Part shown: in pieces, positions 1-11,929 of the stretch
Position numbering within the stretch: the first letter of the stretch is position 1
Layout of the letters: each line of letters opens with the position of its first letter
Assembly (NCBI GenBank): GCA_033807775.1
Contig: CM066325.1
Location: 16,487,301-16,551,300 of the forward strand
Source of the DNA: Saussurea involucrata
Taxonomy: Eukaryota; Streptophyta; Magnoliopsida; Asterales; Asteraceae
DNA: 64,000 nucleotides
Direction: 5' to 3'
The notes under the pieces: generated by a model
What the model was told of the DNA's origin: nothing
Databases searched by the model: none
Seen by the model: the letters and a program-made list of their open reading frames with translations, nothing else
Program-made: the position numbers and the translations under genes

Positions 1-1424
1 TGAATTCCTCGTGATGCCTTTCAGATTGACAAATGCTCCTGCCGTGTTCATGGATTTAATGAATAGGGTGTGTCGTCCTTTCTTAGACAAGTCAATCATC
101 GTGTTCATATATGACATACTTGTTTATTCAAAGAATGAAGCCGATCATGAATGTCACCTTCGTGAAGTCTTAGATGTTCTAAGAAAAGAGAAATTATACG
201 CCAAATTTTCAAAATGTGAATTTTGGTTGAAGGAGGTACAATTTCTCGGTCATGTAATCACTTCTGAAGGAGTCAAGGTGGATCCAACAAAGATAGAAGA
301 AATGATGAATTGAGAACCACCGAAGAACTCATCGGAGATTCAAAGCTTTTTGGGCCTAGCAGGCTATTACCGGAGATTTATAAAGGACTTCTCTAAGATC
401 GCTTCTGCCTTGACAATTTTGACACGGAAGAATGTAAAGTTTGTATGGACCGAAAAGCAAGAGTCAGCTTTTAGAACCCTACAAAAGAAATTATGTGAAA
501 CTCATGTCCTTGCACTACTAGAAGGAACATAAGATTTGGTGGTATATAGTATGCATTAAAGATGGGTTTAGGGTGTGTATTGATGCAACGTGGCAAGGTG
601 ATTGCTTATGCATCAAGACAACTCAAAGAGCACGAAAAGAATTATCCTACCCATGATTTACAACTGGCAGCAGTTGTGTTTGCTTTGAAGCTATGGCGGC
701 ATTACTTGTATGGAACGAAGTGCACTCTCTTTACTAATCATAAAAGTTTGAAACATGTTTTTGATCAGAAAGAGCTGAATATGAGACAACGGCGTTGGTT
801 AAAACTACTTAAGGACTATGATTGTGAATTGCATTACCATCCCGGTAAAGCAAATATAGTAGTTGACGCCTTACGTAGAAAAGAATATAGTGGACGTTTG
901 AAAACGACTAACGCCAAAATTGATGTGATGTCAATCCTGATCGAAAAGATCAAAGTGACACAAACGAAAGCTTTATTAGAAGAAATCTTAAAGATGAAGT
1001 TATGGTTAAGCAACGTCTTCAAATGATTGAAGATGGTCGAGGAGTCAAACTCTTTCAAGCTTTATTAAACCAGAAGTTACTTCTTGAAGACTCTCATAAG
1101 TCCAAATATTCTATGCATCCTCGAAGTACTAAGATGTATAGAGATTTAAAGCTACACTATTGGTGGTCGGCTATGAAGCTGGATGTGGCGCAGTGTGTAG
1201 AGAAATGTGTGACATGTTCATTGGTAAAGGCAAAACACCAACGACCTTACGGGAGTCTACAATCTTTGGAAATTTCTGAATAGAAGTGGGATAAGAGTAC
1301 TATGGATTTTGTGACTAAGTTACCGAAGACGTTGAGAGGAAACGATACCATTTGGGTAATAGTAGATCGTTTGACCAAGAGCGCTCATTTCTTACCAATG
1401 AGAGAAGCTTCACCAATAGATAAG
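1..1424 (+). pseudogene. Ty3/gypsy pol remnant (RT, RNase H, integrase start)
   Basis: This is a broken retrotransposon polyprotein entering from the left edge. Reverse transcriptase is read at 11-313: the FRLTNAP-type motif is followed by FIYDILVYS, where the family has YxDD/F-DD, so one catalytic aspartate is replaced by Y. The RT/RNase H link LAGYYRRFI lies near 356-380. RNase H follows at 562-1000 (IAYASRQL, then HYHPGKANIVVDAL). The integrase HHCC zinc finger is at about 1110-1250 (C-x2-C in CVTCSLVKAKH), and the core begins at about 1288-1420 (STMDFVTKLPKT, VIVDRLTKSAHF). TGA at 311-313, TAA at 530-532, a shift near 540-560 and TGA at 1024-1026 break the frame, so it is dead. The integrase core stops at 1424 where an LTR begins; I did not find its continuation in the window. 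Confidence 0.93.
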
Positions 1425-2540
1425 TGATAGGGTTAATTTATTAACCCTATTTTTAGTCTTTTTATTAGTTTTATATCCTTTTTATTTTCTCAAAATCCCA
1501 TTTTGAGTCACTTTTGTGTCCAATTCATGCATTGATCATCTTTCATAATTTAATCATCTTTCATAGTGATTGGGATCTAATATAGTCTTTAAAGTATTTT
1601 TGTGTAGTTTGATGCAGTCCTATAGCTTCCTGGAGGATTTGGCAACTGCTGGATTCAATGCTGTAGGAGTGCCGCAGGATCGAACATTAGGCCTTTTTGT
1701 TGCTGTTGGGCCGAAAGTTGCTGTTGGGCCAAGGAAAGCTGTTGGGCCGAACATTGGGCCTTTTCAGTAATGTTATTTACATTTCTCACACCATTCGAAA
1801 GATTAATCCTAGCAATGATGGGCTAATCGCCTTAGCTTGGGGTGTAAGGCAAAGTTGAGACCGAAATCAGTGTGAAAGTTGAGAGGTGTACTTTTATAAC
1901 ATTGTTATCTAACTATTTGTTTCAAGTGATTACTGTTTCATTGAAGATCATACTTAATTAATTGACAACTAATTTTGTATGTGAAAATGCATTAACTTTC
2001 AGAGTTAAGATAAATAATAAAACCTGAGATAATAAGAGAATGCTACAAATAGCTTTAGTATCTGACAAATGCTATACTCTTAGGGTATAAGATGGTAACA
2101 TTGTGCTGTGCTAGGATTCACGAGTGATATCGTATCGATAGCACGCTAGCCTATGCTTACTCTTGGGAGGCCATCTGACCCGATAGTTGATACTATGATA
2201 ATCCTATTTATATAGGATTATTCAGGTGTTTATTTCATCTTTTAACCGGGTCACTTATTTTTGTCTTAACAAACCCTTGCACCCTTTGCTTTTTATCTCT
2301 TACTGGATTTTCTAGTTGTTAACTCACAAAACAAACCACTCAAATCTGTTTTCGAATTCGCCATCTGAAGTCAGGTTTTAAAGATTGGATTTGTTGAAAA
2401 GCTTTCACAAGTTTTCCCTGTGGATCGATATCTGGTACTTTTACCATTATTACTTGTTACGAGACGATAGTAAATTAATGTGTATACTTGCGCTAAGATC
2501 TATTTAAGTGAATCTCAGAGGTTGCATTAATCTGACAACA
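1425..2540 (+). repeat. 5' LTR of a tRNA-Asp-primed Athila/Tat-like retrotransposon
   Basis: It begins TGATAGGG exactly where the gypsy integrase is interrupted and ends TGACAACA, followed 6 bases later by a tRNA-Asp primer-binding site. Directly after the TG is a perfect hairpin with 10-bp arms (1427-1436 and 1441-1450) and a 4-base loop. Length 1116 bp. No second copy is visible, so the boundaries rest on TG...CA, the primer site and the integrase break. Confidence 0.8.
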
Positions 2541-2546
2541 AGTTTT

Positions 2547-2564
2547 TGGCGCCGTTGCCGGGGA
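2547..2564 (+). other. Primer-binding site, tRNA-Asp
   Basis: TGGCGCCGTTGCCGGGGA is the complement of the 3' end of plant tRNA-Asp, the primer usual for Athila/Tat/Ogre-type Ty3 elements. It lies 6 bases after the LTR end. Confidence 0.88.
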
Positions 2565-2693
2565 TTACACGCTGAAAGATTTTCGTTCCAAAGTAAAGTT
2601 TGTAAAAACTGATTTTTCCACTATCTTTGTTGCTTGTCATATGTCTCCATGTGTGCAAAAGTAATAAATCTTTGAGTATATCTTTCTGTGGAT

Positions 2694-3721
2694 ATGGATT
2701 CAATGGGACATTCGTTTGGGCCGTATGAAACTGTTTTCTGTTACTACTGTGGCAGAAATCATTTCTCATACAGTTGCCCTTTGAACCCCGAATCCCGTTA
2801 TTTCATGGGAGATTGTAATTGGGATACCTCACACTTCACTGGTTACACTCAATCATGGGAGGATCATTCTAATATGTTTTTAAATGGTCAAGATTTTTGG
2901 CACTTTCACATCATCAATACCTCCCTATCAAGATTGGAGTAACACTTACTCAAATACTTTTGAACAATCTTAGGAGAAACAAGCTGATTTCTGAGAATTT
3001 TCACGAGGATGATTTTAACAACTCACTTTTACCCCATACGCCCTTTAGAACAAGTTGAAAAATTCGAATCTCTTGAAATATTGATGAATGATTTCTTACA
3101 GAACATACAAGGATCTGTTATTAACATAACAACTTGTGCTGGAGAGATCATTAGTGAGCATAAAAGACAAAGCCAAATCCCTATACCAAGTGATATTGAA
3201 AAATCTGAGTGTATTGGTAAGGATGAGGGTGAGGCTAATACTTTGGAAATGCAAGAGATAGAGAGTTCCAAGGAAACACCTGAGTATTTGAACAACCCCT
3301 CTTCACTTCAAAATAATGAAGAGGTGCAACAAAGTGCCAAGATTGCCATTAACCCCTACTTTAAACACGTGCAGAAAGAACATATTGTTGCAGATACCAA
3401 ACATCCCTACAACAAATTTCTGTAGAAAATCTTCAAGTTGTTTTAAAAAGGGGACGTGATGATCAATCCAAGGACTTGGGAAACTACATAAAATCATGTT
3501 ATGTTGTTGGTGAGGTGATGAATCGTTCTCCCATTTGTGCAATCAATGTATTGGGTCGTGATCAAGTAGTAAAACGAGTGGTAAGAAAAGTATATAATCA
3601 TAAATGGAAAGAGAAACACCAAGCTTGGAGACAGCAAAATGCAAGACTCTTGAAGAACCTCCCACCATTTCCAATCCAAAGAGGAGGGCAAACTGATGCT
3701 TCACCTACTCATCATGAGTAG
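2694..3721 (+). pseudogene. Athila-like gag remnant (TR-GAG type)
   Basis: This is the only coding part of the element started by the LTR at 1425. The first ATG in frame is 2694. A zinc-knuckle-like CYYCGRNHFSYSC lies at about 2736-2775; spacing is C-x2-C-x3-H-x4-C, one residue short of the standard knuckle. It is followed by the NPES...GD...SWEDHSNM region seen in Athila gag proteins. The frame breaks near 2888 and continues in another frame (PYQDWSNTYSNTFEQ, about 2920-2970). Further open pieces are 3009-3425 (acidic, Glu/Ser/Gln rich) and 3476-3721 (basic C-terminus). No protease, RT or integrase follows, so this looks like a non-autonomous gag-only element with a decayed gag. Confidence 0.7.
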
Positions 3722-4920
3722 GAAAGGTTCTATCATCTTTTAATTTTTATGATTTGCTGAATTTTAGGAGTCTTATTTTCTGTGTGGCTTAATCTGTTAA
3801 GCACCTGTGTGCATTCAACAATTCAGGGGTTGTTGTGATTATAACCTGCCACATGACAGTCCTTTTGGATTCAAGTTTAATGTCTCATCTGCAGTCTAAA
3901 AATGCTTGAGTCCAGTTTAGTTTTTATTTTATTCATTTGCTGGTTTACTTAGCTTAATTAGGATATTTGGAGTCTAAATTTTTGTTTGGCAGTTTCCAGT
4001 TTATTTCTATTTGCTGATTTGATCACATCTCATGCACATCACACTCACTAACAGTCTAGGACAGTTTCCAAGCATGATCATATGTAGTTTGTTTAGATGC
4101 AGTGTCTTATGCTGTTAAGACATTTTTGCATTAGGGACTGTTTGCACTTATTCCACCACTTGGAAATAAACAAGTTTGAGGTGTGCATTCTCTTACACAC
4201 CAATGTCAATGTGATTCTGCTTGGTTGGTTTACATGTGCATGGGAGTAAAGAAGTATGATTCTGGGCATTTGTATGCCCTTTGGCATTTAATGCATCCTG
4301 CCAGATATGCTTCTCTTCTTGATCTTTGCTGCTTTGTAGGTTTAAATTAAAATTTTACATGTTTTCTTTATTTTTGAGTCTGTGAAAATCACATTTGCCC
4401 CTTGGCTATGTGCAAGTTTGAGGTGTGCACTTTATTGCACACCAATTTCAAATTTCAATTTATCTTTGTTGGTTTACTGTGTCAAGTTTAAGTATGAGGT
4501 GTGCATTCCTTTGCACACCTAGTCATTCATGTGGTGATTCTGCCATTTGGCAGTTTATCTGTTTAACACAAGTCTTTGCTGATTTATAGCTCCTTAGCTT
4601 AGAGTTGTCCTGAGACTTAAGTAGCGGGACTTGTCCCGAGACTTAAGTCTCAGTGAAACTCTCGCTGGCTTATGCCTTGATTTCCTAATGTGGCCTTTTG
4701 TCCTTCGAACCTTGTTGCTTATCGCTCTACATCAATAACCTAATTCGGACTGTTCAGGCGTGAAGGACTAGTCTGGATCCAATTTTTGACTCCAGAGCCA
4801 ACTAATGATCAACACAATCATTCCAATGAACAGATTTTGTTATTTGATGATTGGGCAAGACTTTCTTATGACCAGTTCAAACTGGTCATTGTGTATCTCT
4901 TTATGTTGCAGGGGCAAAAT
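3722..4920 (+). repeat. Non-coding 3' internal region of the gag-only element
   Basis: No coding potential is seen. It holds three 22-base hairpins of the pattern GGTGTGCA-loop-TGCACACC at 4180-4201, 4422-4443 and 4498-4519, and a 20-base palindrome (9-bp arms) at 4869-4888. A tag of the type CAAGTTTGAGGTGTGCA precedes two hairpins, as in Athila/Tat internal regions. The 3' LTR is not found; similarity ends near 4920, so the element is truncated. Confidence 0.55.
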
Positions 4921-5756
4921 TAGTTTTCCCTAGTTTATGACTATACAATGGTAATTTTTATACTTAAAAGCCAAGTACAATGGTTACATGTTTGAACATA
5001 CTTGGTGAACCCCATACATGAAGAATGTCTACCTCCATGTCTACATAGACCATCATTCATGAAATTAGGAACATATTGGTAGAATCTTCATACGAGTTAC
5101 AAGGGGTGGTCTCTATGAATCTACCCCGTCAGTTGAGGACACCACCTTGAAAAACCAAAACCATAACAGCCTCTGAGAATATTACAATAACTTACTAGAC
5201 TTATATATAACCAAGTATTCATATTCTACACAACCTCACAAAATTGCTTTAACACTCTTGACCGAGGCTCTCATATTAATTTTGTCTCTTACTTGTAGAT
5301 CATCGACTGTTAATAGAAATCAACATACAATTAAGACAAAATTGACAATGAGAATTGTATATAATTATAGAACCATGTTTCCTTTTACTCTAGAGTGCAA
5401 ATAAAAATCTTCAACACAATTTATTTGGACTATGTTTCCGGACATGTATTTCAGGATAAACTCTAAACTGGAATTCTGATAAGGGGTTTTCAAATAAGGA
5501 TAGTTTTAAATAGAAAAATTCTAAATATGTTGTCCATGATTAGTTCTTGGTTATTTTCCTTTCTGTTAAACTTGAGAATTGAAAACTTCAGGTAGAAAAT
5601 GCTTTTGAGTATTTTGATGAAAATATACTGATGGGACTTACTTGTATGGATTTGTCAGTCATTGTTGTTACGAGGAGAGGAGTATTATAAGTATCAATTG
5701 TATAGATATAATAAAGGTGTGATTATGAATATGTGCAATGGATCCATAGGCACAAG
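4921..5756. other. Spacer without recognised features
   Basis: AT-rich DNA with no convincing open frame or repeat boundary. The left part may belong to a transcript or element I do not recognise. Confidence 0.5.
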
Positions 5757-6892
5757 AAGTATTTGATAACGTGGAATATGCATGTTTAATTGTAATTCCC
5801 GTTGACGTGAAATGTGGAATAGGCATGTTTAATTGTTATTCCCATTTCGTATTGTTGATGTGATAACGTGGAATAGACATGTTTAATTGTAATTCCCGTT
5901 GACGTGAAATGTGGAATAGACATGTTTAATTGTAATTCTCATTTCGTATTGTTGATGTGATAACGTGGAATAGGCATGTTTAATTGTAATTCCCATTTCG
6001 TATTGTTGATGTGATAACGTGGAATAAGCATGTTTAATTGTAATTCCCGTTTTCTATTGGGAGATAAGGGATATGCATGGTTTAATTGTAATACATACTT
6101 CCACACCAAGAAATAGGCATGGGTTAATTGTAATTTCTTGGGCATGAGCTGAAATCTTGGATCCTCAGTGATTCGTAGTGACGCTCTTAAACATGATACT
6201 ATGACTTACTTGGTGTTCGTCATATATACTCATGGAATCGGGTATGATTCCCGTCATCGAAAGATGTTACGTGTACGTAATGGAATTGAAGGAAAGGTTA
6301 ATTTTATATGTTTTGCTTACATATTATTTTATTTTGCAAAGTTTATAAACGTTTTGATTTTAAACTGCATGTTCTCACTAGGCGCAAGCCTAATGTTTCC
6401 AAAATTAAATTTCTTACTAGGTTCTAACACGGGCAACGTACCGAGGGGATGAGTGAAGGGTGGTACCAGAATGATAACTTTTGAAGTTGTAATGGAGAGA
6501 TTAGTTAAATCGAATATATTTTGGGAGATCCCGTAGACAACTTTATAATCTGATCCCGTTTGGATATAGATTAGATTAGTAGGTTGTTTATGATATTTTG
6601 TTTGTAATTATGAATATTCGTTACTAATTCTCCAGTTGTGAATAAAGTTTTGGAAGATGGTGTTGTAAACCATGGCTATTTAAGGTTTAAATTTATTCGA
6701 ATTTTTAGGATGTTTCAGTTGGTATTAGAGCTGTAGTTTAAGTGAACTAGGTATGATCGTAAGATAGCTTGACTTAAGCTGAGATGAGTAAGTTATGATT
6801 TGTGAGATTGGATAGAAATACTAAGACGGGATGGTGTTGTAAACCATGCCTATTTAAGGGTTAAATTTATTCGAATTTTTAGGGTGTTTCAC
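5757..6892 (+). repeat. Collapsed LTR remnant with primer site, same broad family as the 28495-47124 element
   Basis: A minisatellite at 5757-6140 repeats GTGGAATAGGCATGTTTAATT in 43- and 54-bp steps. It is the reverse complement of the minisatellite inside the LTRs at 41520-42090 and 45667-46250. An LTR end (GGATGTTTCA, about 6717) is followed by TTGGTATTAGAGCTGT, a mutated tRNA-iMet primer site, then about 90 bases of leader. A second copy of the same LTR tail ends at about 6892. So a 5' LTR end, primer site and 3' LTR tail are fused after a large internal deletion. The left edge is unclear. Confidence 0.65.
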
Positions 6893-7216
6893 AAAATCAC
6901 ATCATTATTGACATAAGTCTTCAATGATACTAGCAACATTGAAAGGATAACGTCAAATCTAAGATAACAAAAATTTGTTAATTCATGCTTAAATTAGCAT
7001 CCTTATTGATTTGTTTACATTTATTCTAATTTTTATTATAAGTTAAATAACTTGAAGGCCCATAAATGTTATCACACTTTCGTAAAATAAGGATGTTCTC
7101 GTTTGAACCTCTCTCTATTCGGATTTTTTTTGCACAATCATACCACATATAATTTAGTAAAGTTATGTGTCTATATATACTAAGATACATATACATATAC
7201 ATATATATATATATAT
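6893..7216. other. AT-rich spacer ending in a TA microsatellite
   Basis: No gene is seen. 7186-7216 is an ATACAT/TA simple repeat that served as target for the adjacent MULE derivative. Confidence 0.6.
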
Positions 7217-8703
7217 GGGAAATTAATTAAAATACCCAAAGTTTGACTTTGACTTGCTAAAATACCCACTTTCTCAATCATTTTGCAAAAATACCAATTT
7301 TTTCCACGATGGGGTTTGCGATCGCGAACCAGGGTCAAATTTGAAAAATGAGTCCTGCTATTAGGAGACACGTCACCCGCGGCACATTCACGCGATTAGG
7401 AGACACGGTCACCCGCAACACATTCAAATTGGTTAAATTGATTTAAAATTTACACTTTATACCCCTATAATTATTTACTTAGTTTACTTTATACCTTTTA
7501 CTTTCCTAATTTTAATTTTACGCCTTCATCATATTAACACATATAATCGTTTATTAACTAAAATACGTTTTAATCTTAACAAGTTACACCATTGTAATCG
7601 TCTCTTCGATACCTTCGAAATGAGCCTAATATTGAATATTTTTTGATTTAATTATTTAATTATATATCATATATACTACATAAAAATATTTTTAATATTT
7701 ACAATCATAACATTATAGTTAATTATTTAATTTATGATATATTTCTTACTTTTTCAATTTTCGTTTTACATTCTTATCGGATTAACATAATAATCATATA
7801 TTAACAAAAATATGTTAAAAAGTACGTTTTAACATATCACATTAACATACATAATTACGTTAAAATATGTTAAGGAGTTCGATATATATATACATATACT
7901 AGTTATTTACCCGCTGCAATGCAGCGAGACGTATAATCCAAATAATTTGACGATTTAATCAATTATTAACTAAAATACGTTAAAAAAATGCTTTTTAATT
8001 TTAACAAGTTACACCATTAATATCGTCTCGTCGATACCTTCGAAATGAGCTCAATATTGAATATTTTTTGATTTAATTATATTATACTTATTTAGTTAGT
8101 TTACTTTATACGTATTAGTTTTTTATTTTTCATTTAGTTAATATAAGATTATTATGTTAATGTGATAAAAGTGTAAAACAAAATTAAAAAAAATAAGAGA
8201 TGTACCATAAATTAAATAATTAACTATAAGGGTATGAATTGTAAATATTAAAAATATTTTTATGTAGTATATATGATATATAATAAAATAATTAAATTAA
8301 AAAATATTCAATATTAGGCTCATTTCGAAGGTATCGAAGAGACGATTACAATTGTGTAACTTGTTAAAATTAAAACGTATTTTTTAACGTATTTTAGTTA
8401 ATAAACGATTATATGTGTTAATATGATGAAGGTGTAAAATTAAAATTAGGAAAGTAAAAGGTATAAAGTAAACTAAGTAAATAATTATAGGGGTATAAAG
8501 TGTAAATTTCAAATCAATTTAACCAATTTGAATGCGTCGTGGGTGACGTGTCTCCTAATCGCGGGACTCATTTTTCAAATTTGACCCTGGTTCGCGATCG
8601 CAGACCACATTGCGGAAAAAATGAGTATTTTTACAAAATGATTGAGAAAGTGAGTATTTTAGCAAGTCAAAGTCAAACTTTAGGTATTTTAATTAATTTC
8701 CCC
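7217..8703. mobile_element. Foldback MULE derivative with about 540-bp inverted arms
   Basis: The left end GGGAAATTAATTAAAATACC and right end are inverted copies, and the similarity extends inward for roughly 540 bp on each side; a third partial copy of the arm lies at about 7920-8100. Both flanks carry TATATATAT (7208-7216, 8704-8712), a possible 9-bp duplication but of low information because it is a TA repeat. The outer end matches the TIR of the 11092-28185 MULE, and the inner arm matches 27560-27850 of that element, so it is a deletion/inversion derivative of the same family. No coding capacity. Confidence 0.82.
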
Positions 8704-8960
8704 TATATATATTGCTAGATAAGTTGATTTGACATCATTCCCATTGAAGGTTTACGGCTATAATTGAAGATTTCAATCATCTTATCAAATGATTAAGTTT
8801 CCAAGATATTGGATCAACCTTTTTCCATTATCCTATAAGGAAAATATTTCAAAAAAATATTGGATGCTTACTTGGGTACCTTCGAAGCTTACGTAAATCC
8901 CTCTTGTTTAATAAGATGATCATCCCCAATAAATTGGCATTAACACAAACTATTGTAAAT

Positions 8961-9590
8961 TGTTGGTGATTTTAGTGTCATCAAATATTTTGGTGTAATT
9001 GTGATTTATTTGAGATCGATTAAGACGATAAGGCCAACATACTTAAGTTAGGAGGTGCGTAGTGCACACTTACAAATGTTTCCGTTATCATCTTAGATCG
9101 CCTTAAAGCGGGGTCGAAGTTCTTAAAGACTGAAAATTTATCTAAAAGTTGTTGTTGAAAATCACTTTAAGCTTGTGAAAGTTGTTGCTAAAAGCTGAAA
9201 AGCCGAGAGTTGAGAGCTGAAAGCTGTTGTCGCTGAAAAGGACTGTCAGCTATTGATCAACTTATCGCTGAAAACGTTGTTGTCCAGAACTTGGAATTCG
9301 GTTATAACTTTCTTTTGACCTTATCCAATAACGGTTAGAACTATTTTACAACCGTCTAACCGTCTATAACCGTCAATCTTTCATTTAAATATGTAAATTG
9401 AGAATCTGGGCATATATATCTCCTTTCACAACTTTTGAAAAGAGAGACATATCTTAAGAATTATCCCAATACAAAGTTCGTGAACCCAAGGCTTATACGG
9501 TCGAATTGTTGTATTCGAAAAGTGTTTTTCCGACACGATTTTTAAGATTATCCGGTCTCGTACCATCTTATAATTACACAATTCCCAACA
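8961..9590 (+). repeat. Possible solo LTR, Ty1/copia type
   Basis: The segment starts TGTTGG and ends CCCAACA, flanked by TAAAT (8956-8960) and GAAAT (9591-9595), four of five matching. A TATA-like CATATATATC lies near 9412. No internal region is attached. Strand is assumed. Confidence 0.45.
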
Positions 9591-9595
9591 GAAAT

Positions 9596-10085
9596 GTGAT
9601 TGTGTTGTTGATGTGGTTATCATAACTTCCTTGCTTGGTGGTTGACTTGAAAAAAAATTGTAAATCGGCAAAGAGGAAAAGAGCTAATTAATAATTTCAA
9701 TTTCTTGGGTTTTTAGTGTTAATCTGGTTTTTATTTAATAATATATACGATAAAATAAACTATAATTTTTGGGTTGATTAATAGATGTAGTATTTGTCTA
9801 AAAATAAATTATACATTCGGGGATAATTGTATTAAAATAAAATATATTATTTCAATCCTTAATTTAAAAAAAATTACATTCAAATGCTTTATTTAATTTA
9901 TTGTGCATGATAAGACATTTCAAATTAAAAAAATTGGTATATTTTTTTATTTACAAACTTATATGTTTCATTTTCTATCACAAAATCATATTCCGTAAGA
10001 TCTTGAGTTTTTAGATCTAGGTTAAGAAGTAGATGTTAGGTTACGAGATCTCAAGCATAACAGAAAATAAAATCGTAACTTTTTA
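9596..10085. other. AT-rich spacer
   Basis: No gene or element boundary recognised. Confidence 0.5.
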
Positions 10086-10514
10086 GGGTGCGTTTGGTAC
10101 ACTAGACATGACAGAACAGAATAGAACATGGTTCACTGTTCTACGTTTGGCAGAACCTTTATGCATGTGGAACAGACTGGAACAAGGTGGAACAAACTGA
10201 AACAAGGTGGAACAAACTGGAACAAGCCTGTTCCACCCCCACCCCATGGAACAAGCTGGAACAAGGTGGAACAGACTTATGTTCTATCAATATAACCTCA
10301 AAATAAAATCTAATTCTCTTCTAAAACATCAAATAAACCTTCTATTTCACATTTTATTCATTCTTTAAATTTAGCAAGGGTAAATTGGTCAATGTTATCT
10401 GTTTTGTTCTATCAAGTTCTGTCTTACCAAACGTGAAACGGTTGTTCTGTCCTGTCCTGTTTTGTTCTGTCCCACATTGTCCTGTCCTATCTTGTCTGCG
10501 TACCAAACGCACCC
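10086..10514. mobile_element. PIF/Harbinger-like MITE, TTA target site
   Basis: Inverted ends GGGTGCGTTTGGTAC / GTACCAAACGCACCC, flanked by TTA at 10083-10085 and 10515-10517. The 429-bp interior is filled with GAACAAGGTGGAACA-type short repeats on the left and their rough complements on the right. A 3-bp TTA duplication is typical of PIF/Harbinger (Tourist-like) elements. Non-coding. Confidence 0.78.
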
Positions 10515-10517
10515 TTA

Positions 10518-11091
10518 AGGACTCATAAGAATCATAATAAATTGGATGTTTCGAAATTATACCTCATAGTTAGTGGGAATTTGAATTACACCAACAAACA
10601 AGCTTTGATGCCTCCACGGTATTCACATAGACAATCTAAATCATTTGCTTTCTCGTGATGCTAATCACTTTTCAAAACTCTGAAAAAAAGAGAATACGAT
10701 TGTTGGTGATCGAGAGAGAATTAAAGAAACATTTTTTTTTGCATAAAAAGCCATATATTATATGGTTACGAAAAGTATGAAATAAAACCATCACCATCAC
10801 CATCACCATCTCTACGCCTTATTTTATTGTAAAAGTTGGCATACACCACCACTCTCCTTTTTAAGACCATCCCTAGTCAACCTAGTTTGTGTTCAACATA
10901 AATGTTATCTAATTTATTATAATTTATCAAAGTAAATCAATACAAATCAGATATAATAATTAATTAAAAATTTTAATTATTAAAACACCTTATTCAGATA
11001 TGTTCAAAGTAGTGACCCAATGGATTGTAGACATGTTGGTAATAAATATAAATATTGTATTTAATTATAAACGATGAGGGCAATCTAACAA
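10518..11091. other. Spacer with a CCATCA microsatellite
   Basis: AT-rich; a short (CCATCA)n run lies at about 10787-10810. Nothing else seen. Confidence 0.5.
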
Positions 11092-11215
11092 GGGAAATTA
11101 ATTAAAATACCCTAAGTCAAACCATGTTTTACTTAAATACCATAAATCTCTCCCATGTTACAAAAATACCCCAAAAATCCGCGATGGAGCCCGCGATCGC
11201 GGGCCCCAGGCCACG
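11092..11215 (+). repeat. Left TIR of outer MULE
   Basis: Reverse complement of 28061-28185 with scattered mismatches; includes the words AAATCTCTCCCA and GCCCGCGATCGCGGGC. Confidence 0.9.
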
Positions 11216-11520
11216 TGTCACCAAAGTTTGCCCACTTTGCCCGCGTTGGTCCCTCAAGAATGCCCGCGGTCCACCTTTCCCCCCTCAAGAATGCCCGCGT
11301 GTGCAGTTTTGGTCCCTGCCGCGTTTGACTCTCGTTGACCCCTGCGATCGCGGGCTACACGTGTCACCAATGTTTGCCCACTTTGCCCGCGTTGGTCCCT
11401 CAAGAATGCCCGCGGTCCAGCTTTCCCCCCTCAAGAATGCCCGCGTGTGCAGTTTTGGTCCTTGCCGCGTTTGACTTTCTTTGTCCCCCCGCGATCGCGG
11501 GCAAAAGTGCCACGTGTCGG
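11190..11520 (+). promoter_or_regulatory. GC-rich tandem repeat with three G-boxes
   Basis: Two and a bit copies of a 146-153-bp unit sit just inside the TIR, strikingly GC-rich against AT-rich surroundings. Each carries the palindrome CACGTG (11212, 11358, 11511) and GCGATCGC. CACGTG is the plant G-box bound by bHLH and bZIP factors. The position directly upstream of the TATA box at 11583 suggests a promoter or enhancer role for the ULP1 gene; that role is inferred. Confidence 0.6.
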
Positions 11521-11582
11521 CACAGGGTTAACCCTAAAATCACTTTGACGAACCAAACCCTAAATGTTTTCTTCGGCCGCAC

Positions 11583-11604
11583 TATATAAGGGGGGGGGGG
11601 GGGG
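11583..11604 (+). promoter_or_regulatory. TATA box followed by a 15-G run
   Basis: TATATAAG at 11583-11590 lies 134 bases before the start codon at 11724. It is followed at once by 15 consecutive G (11590-11604). The stretch 11632-11700 then repeats CTCTCTCAATTT several times, a pyrimidine-rich leader common downstream of plant promoters. Confidence 0.6.
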
Positions 11605-11929
11605 ACCAAAAACCGGCCACTCTCATTTTTTTAATAACTCTCTCAATTTTTAATCAAACTCTCTCAATTTTCTCCCACTCTCTCAATTTTGTCGTGTGAA
11701 ATACGCGTTCGGGTTTTGTGAAGATGTCTCGTATTACCTCTGTGGTATGTTTTCCTTATGTTTTTTTGTTATTTTTTGTATGTTATTTTAAGTTAAGATA
11801 TATGATTTGTAGGTTGTTATAGTGTTTATACCTTATGTTTGAATATGTTCTATGTTTAACATGATATGTATGGTTTTATGTTTGAATGTGATATTTGTAT
11901 GTTATAATGTGTATGTTGTTATAGTGTGT

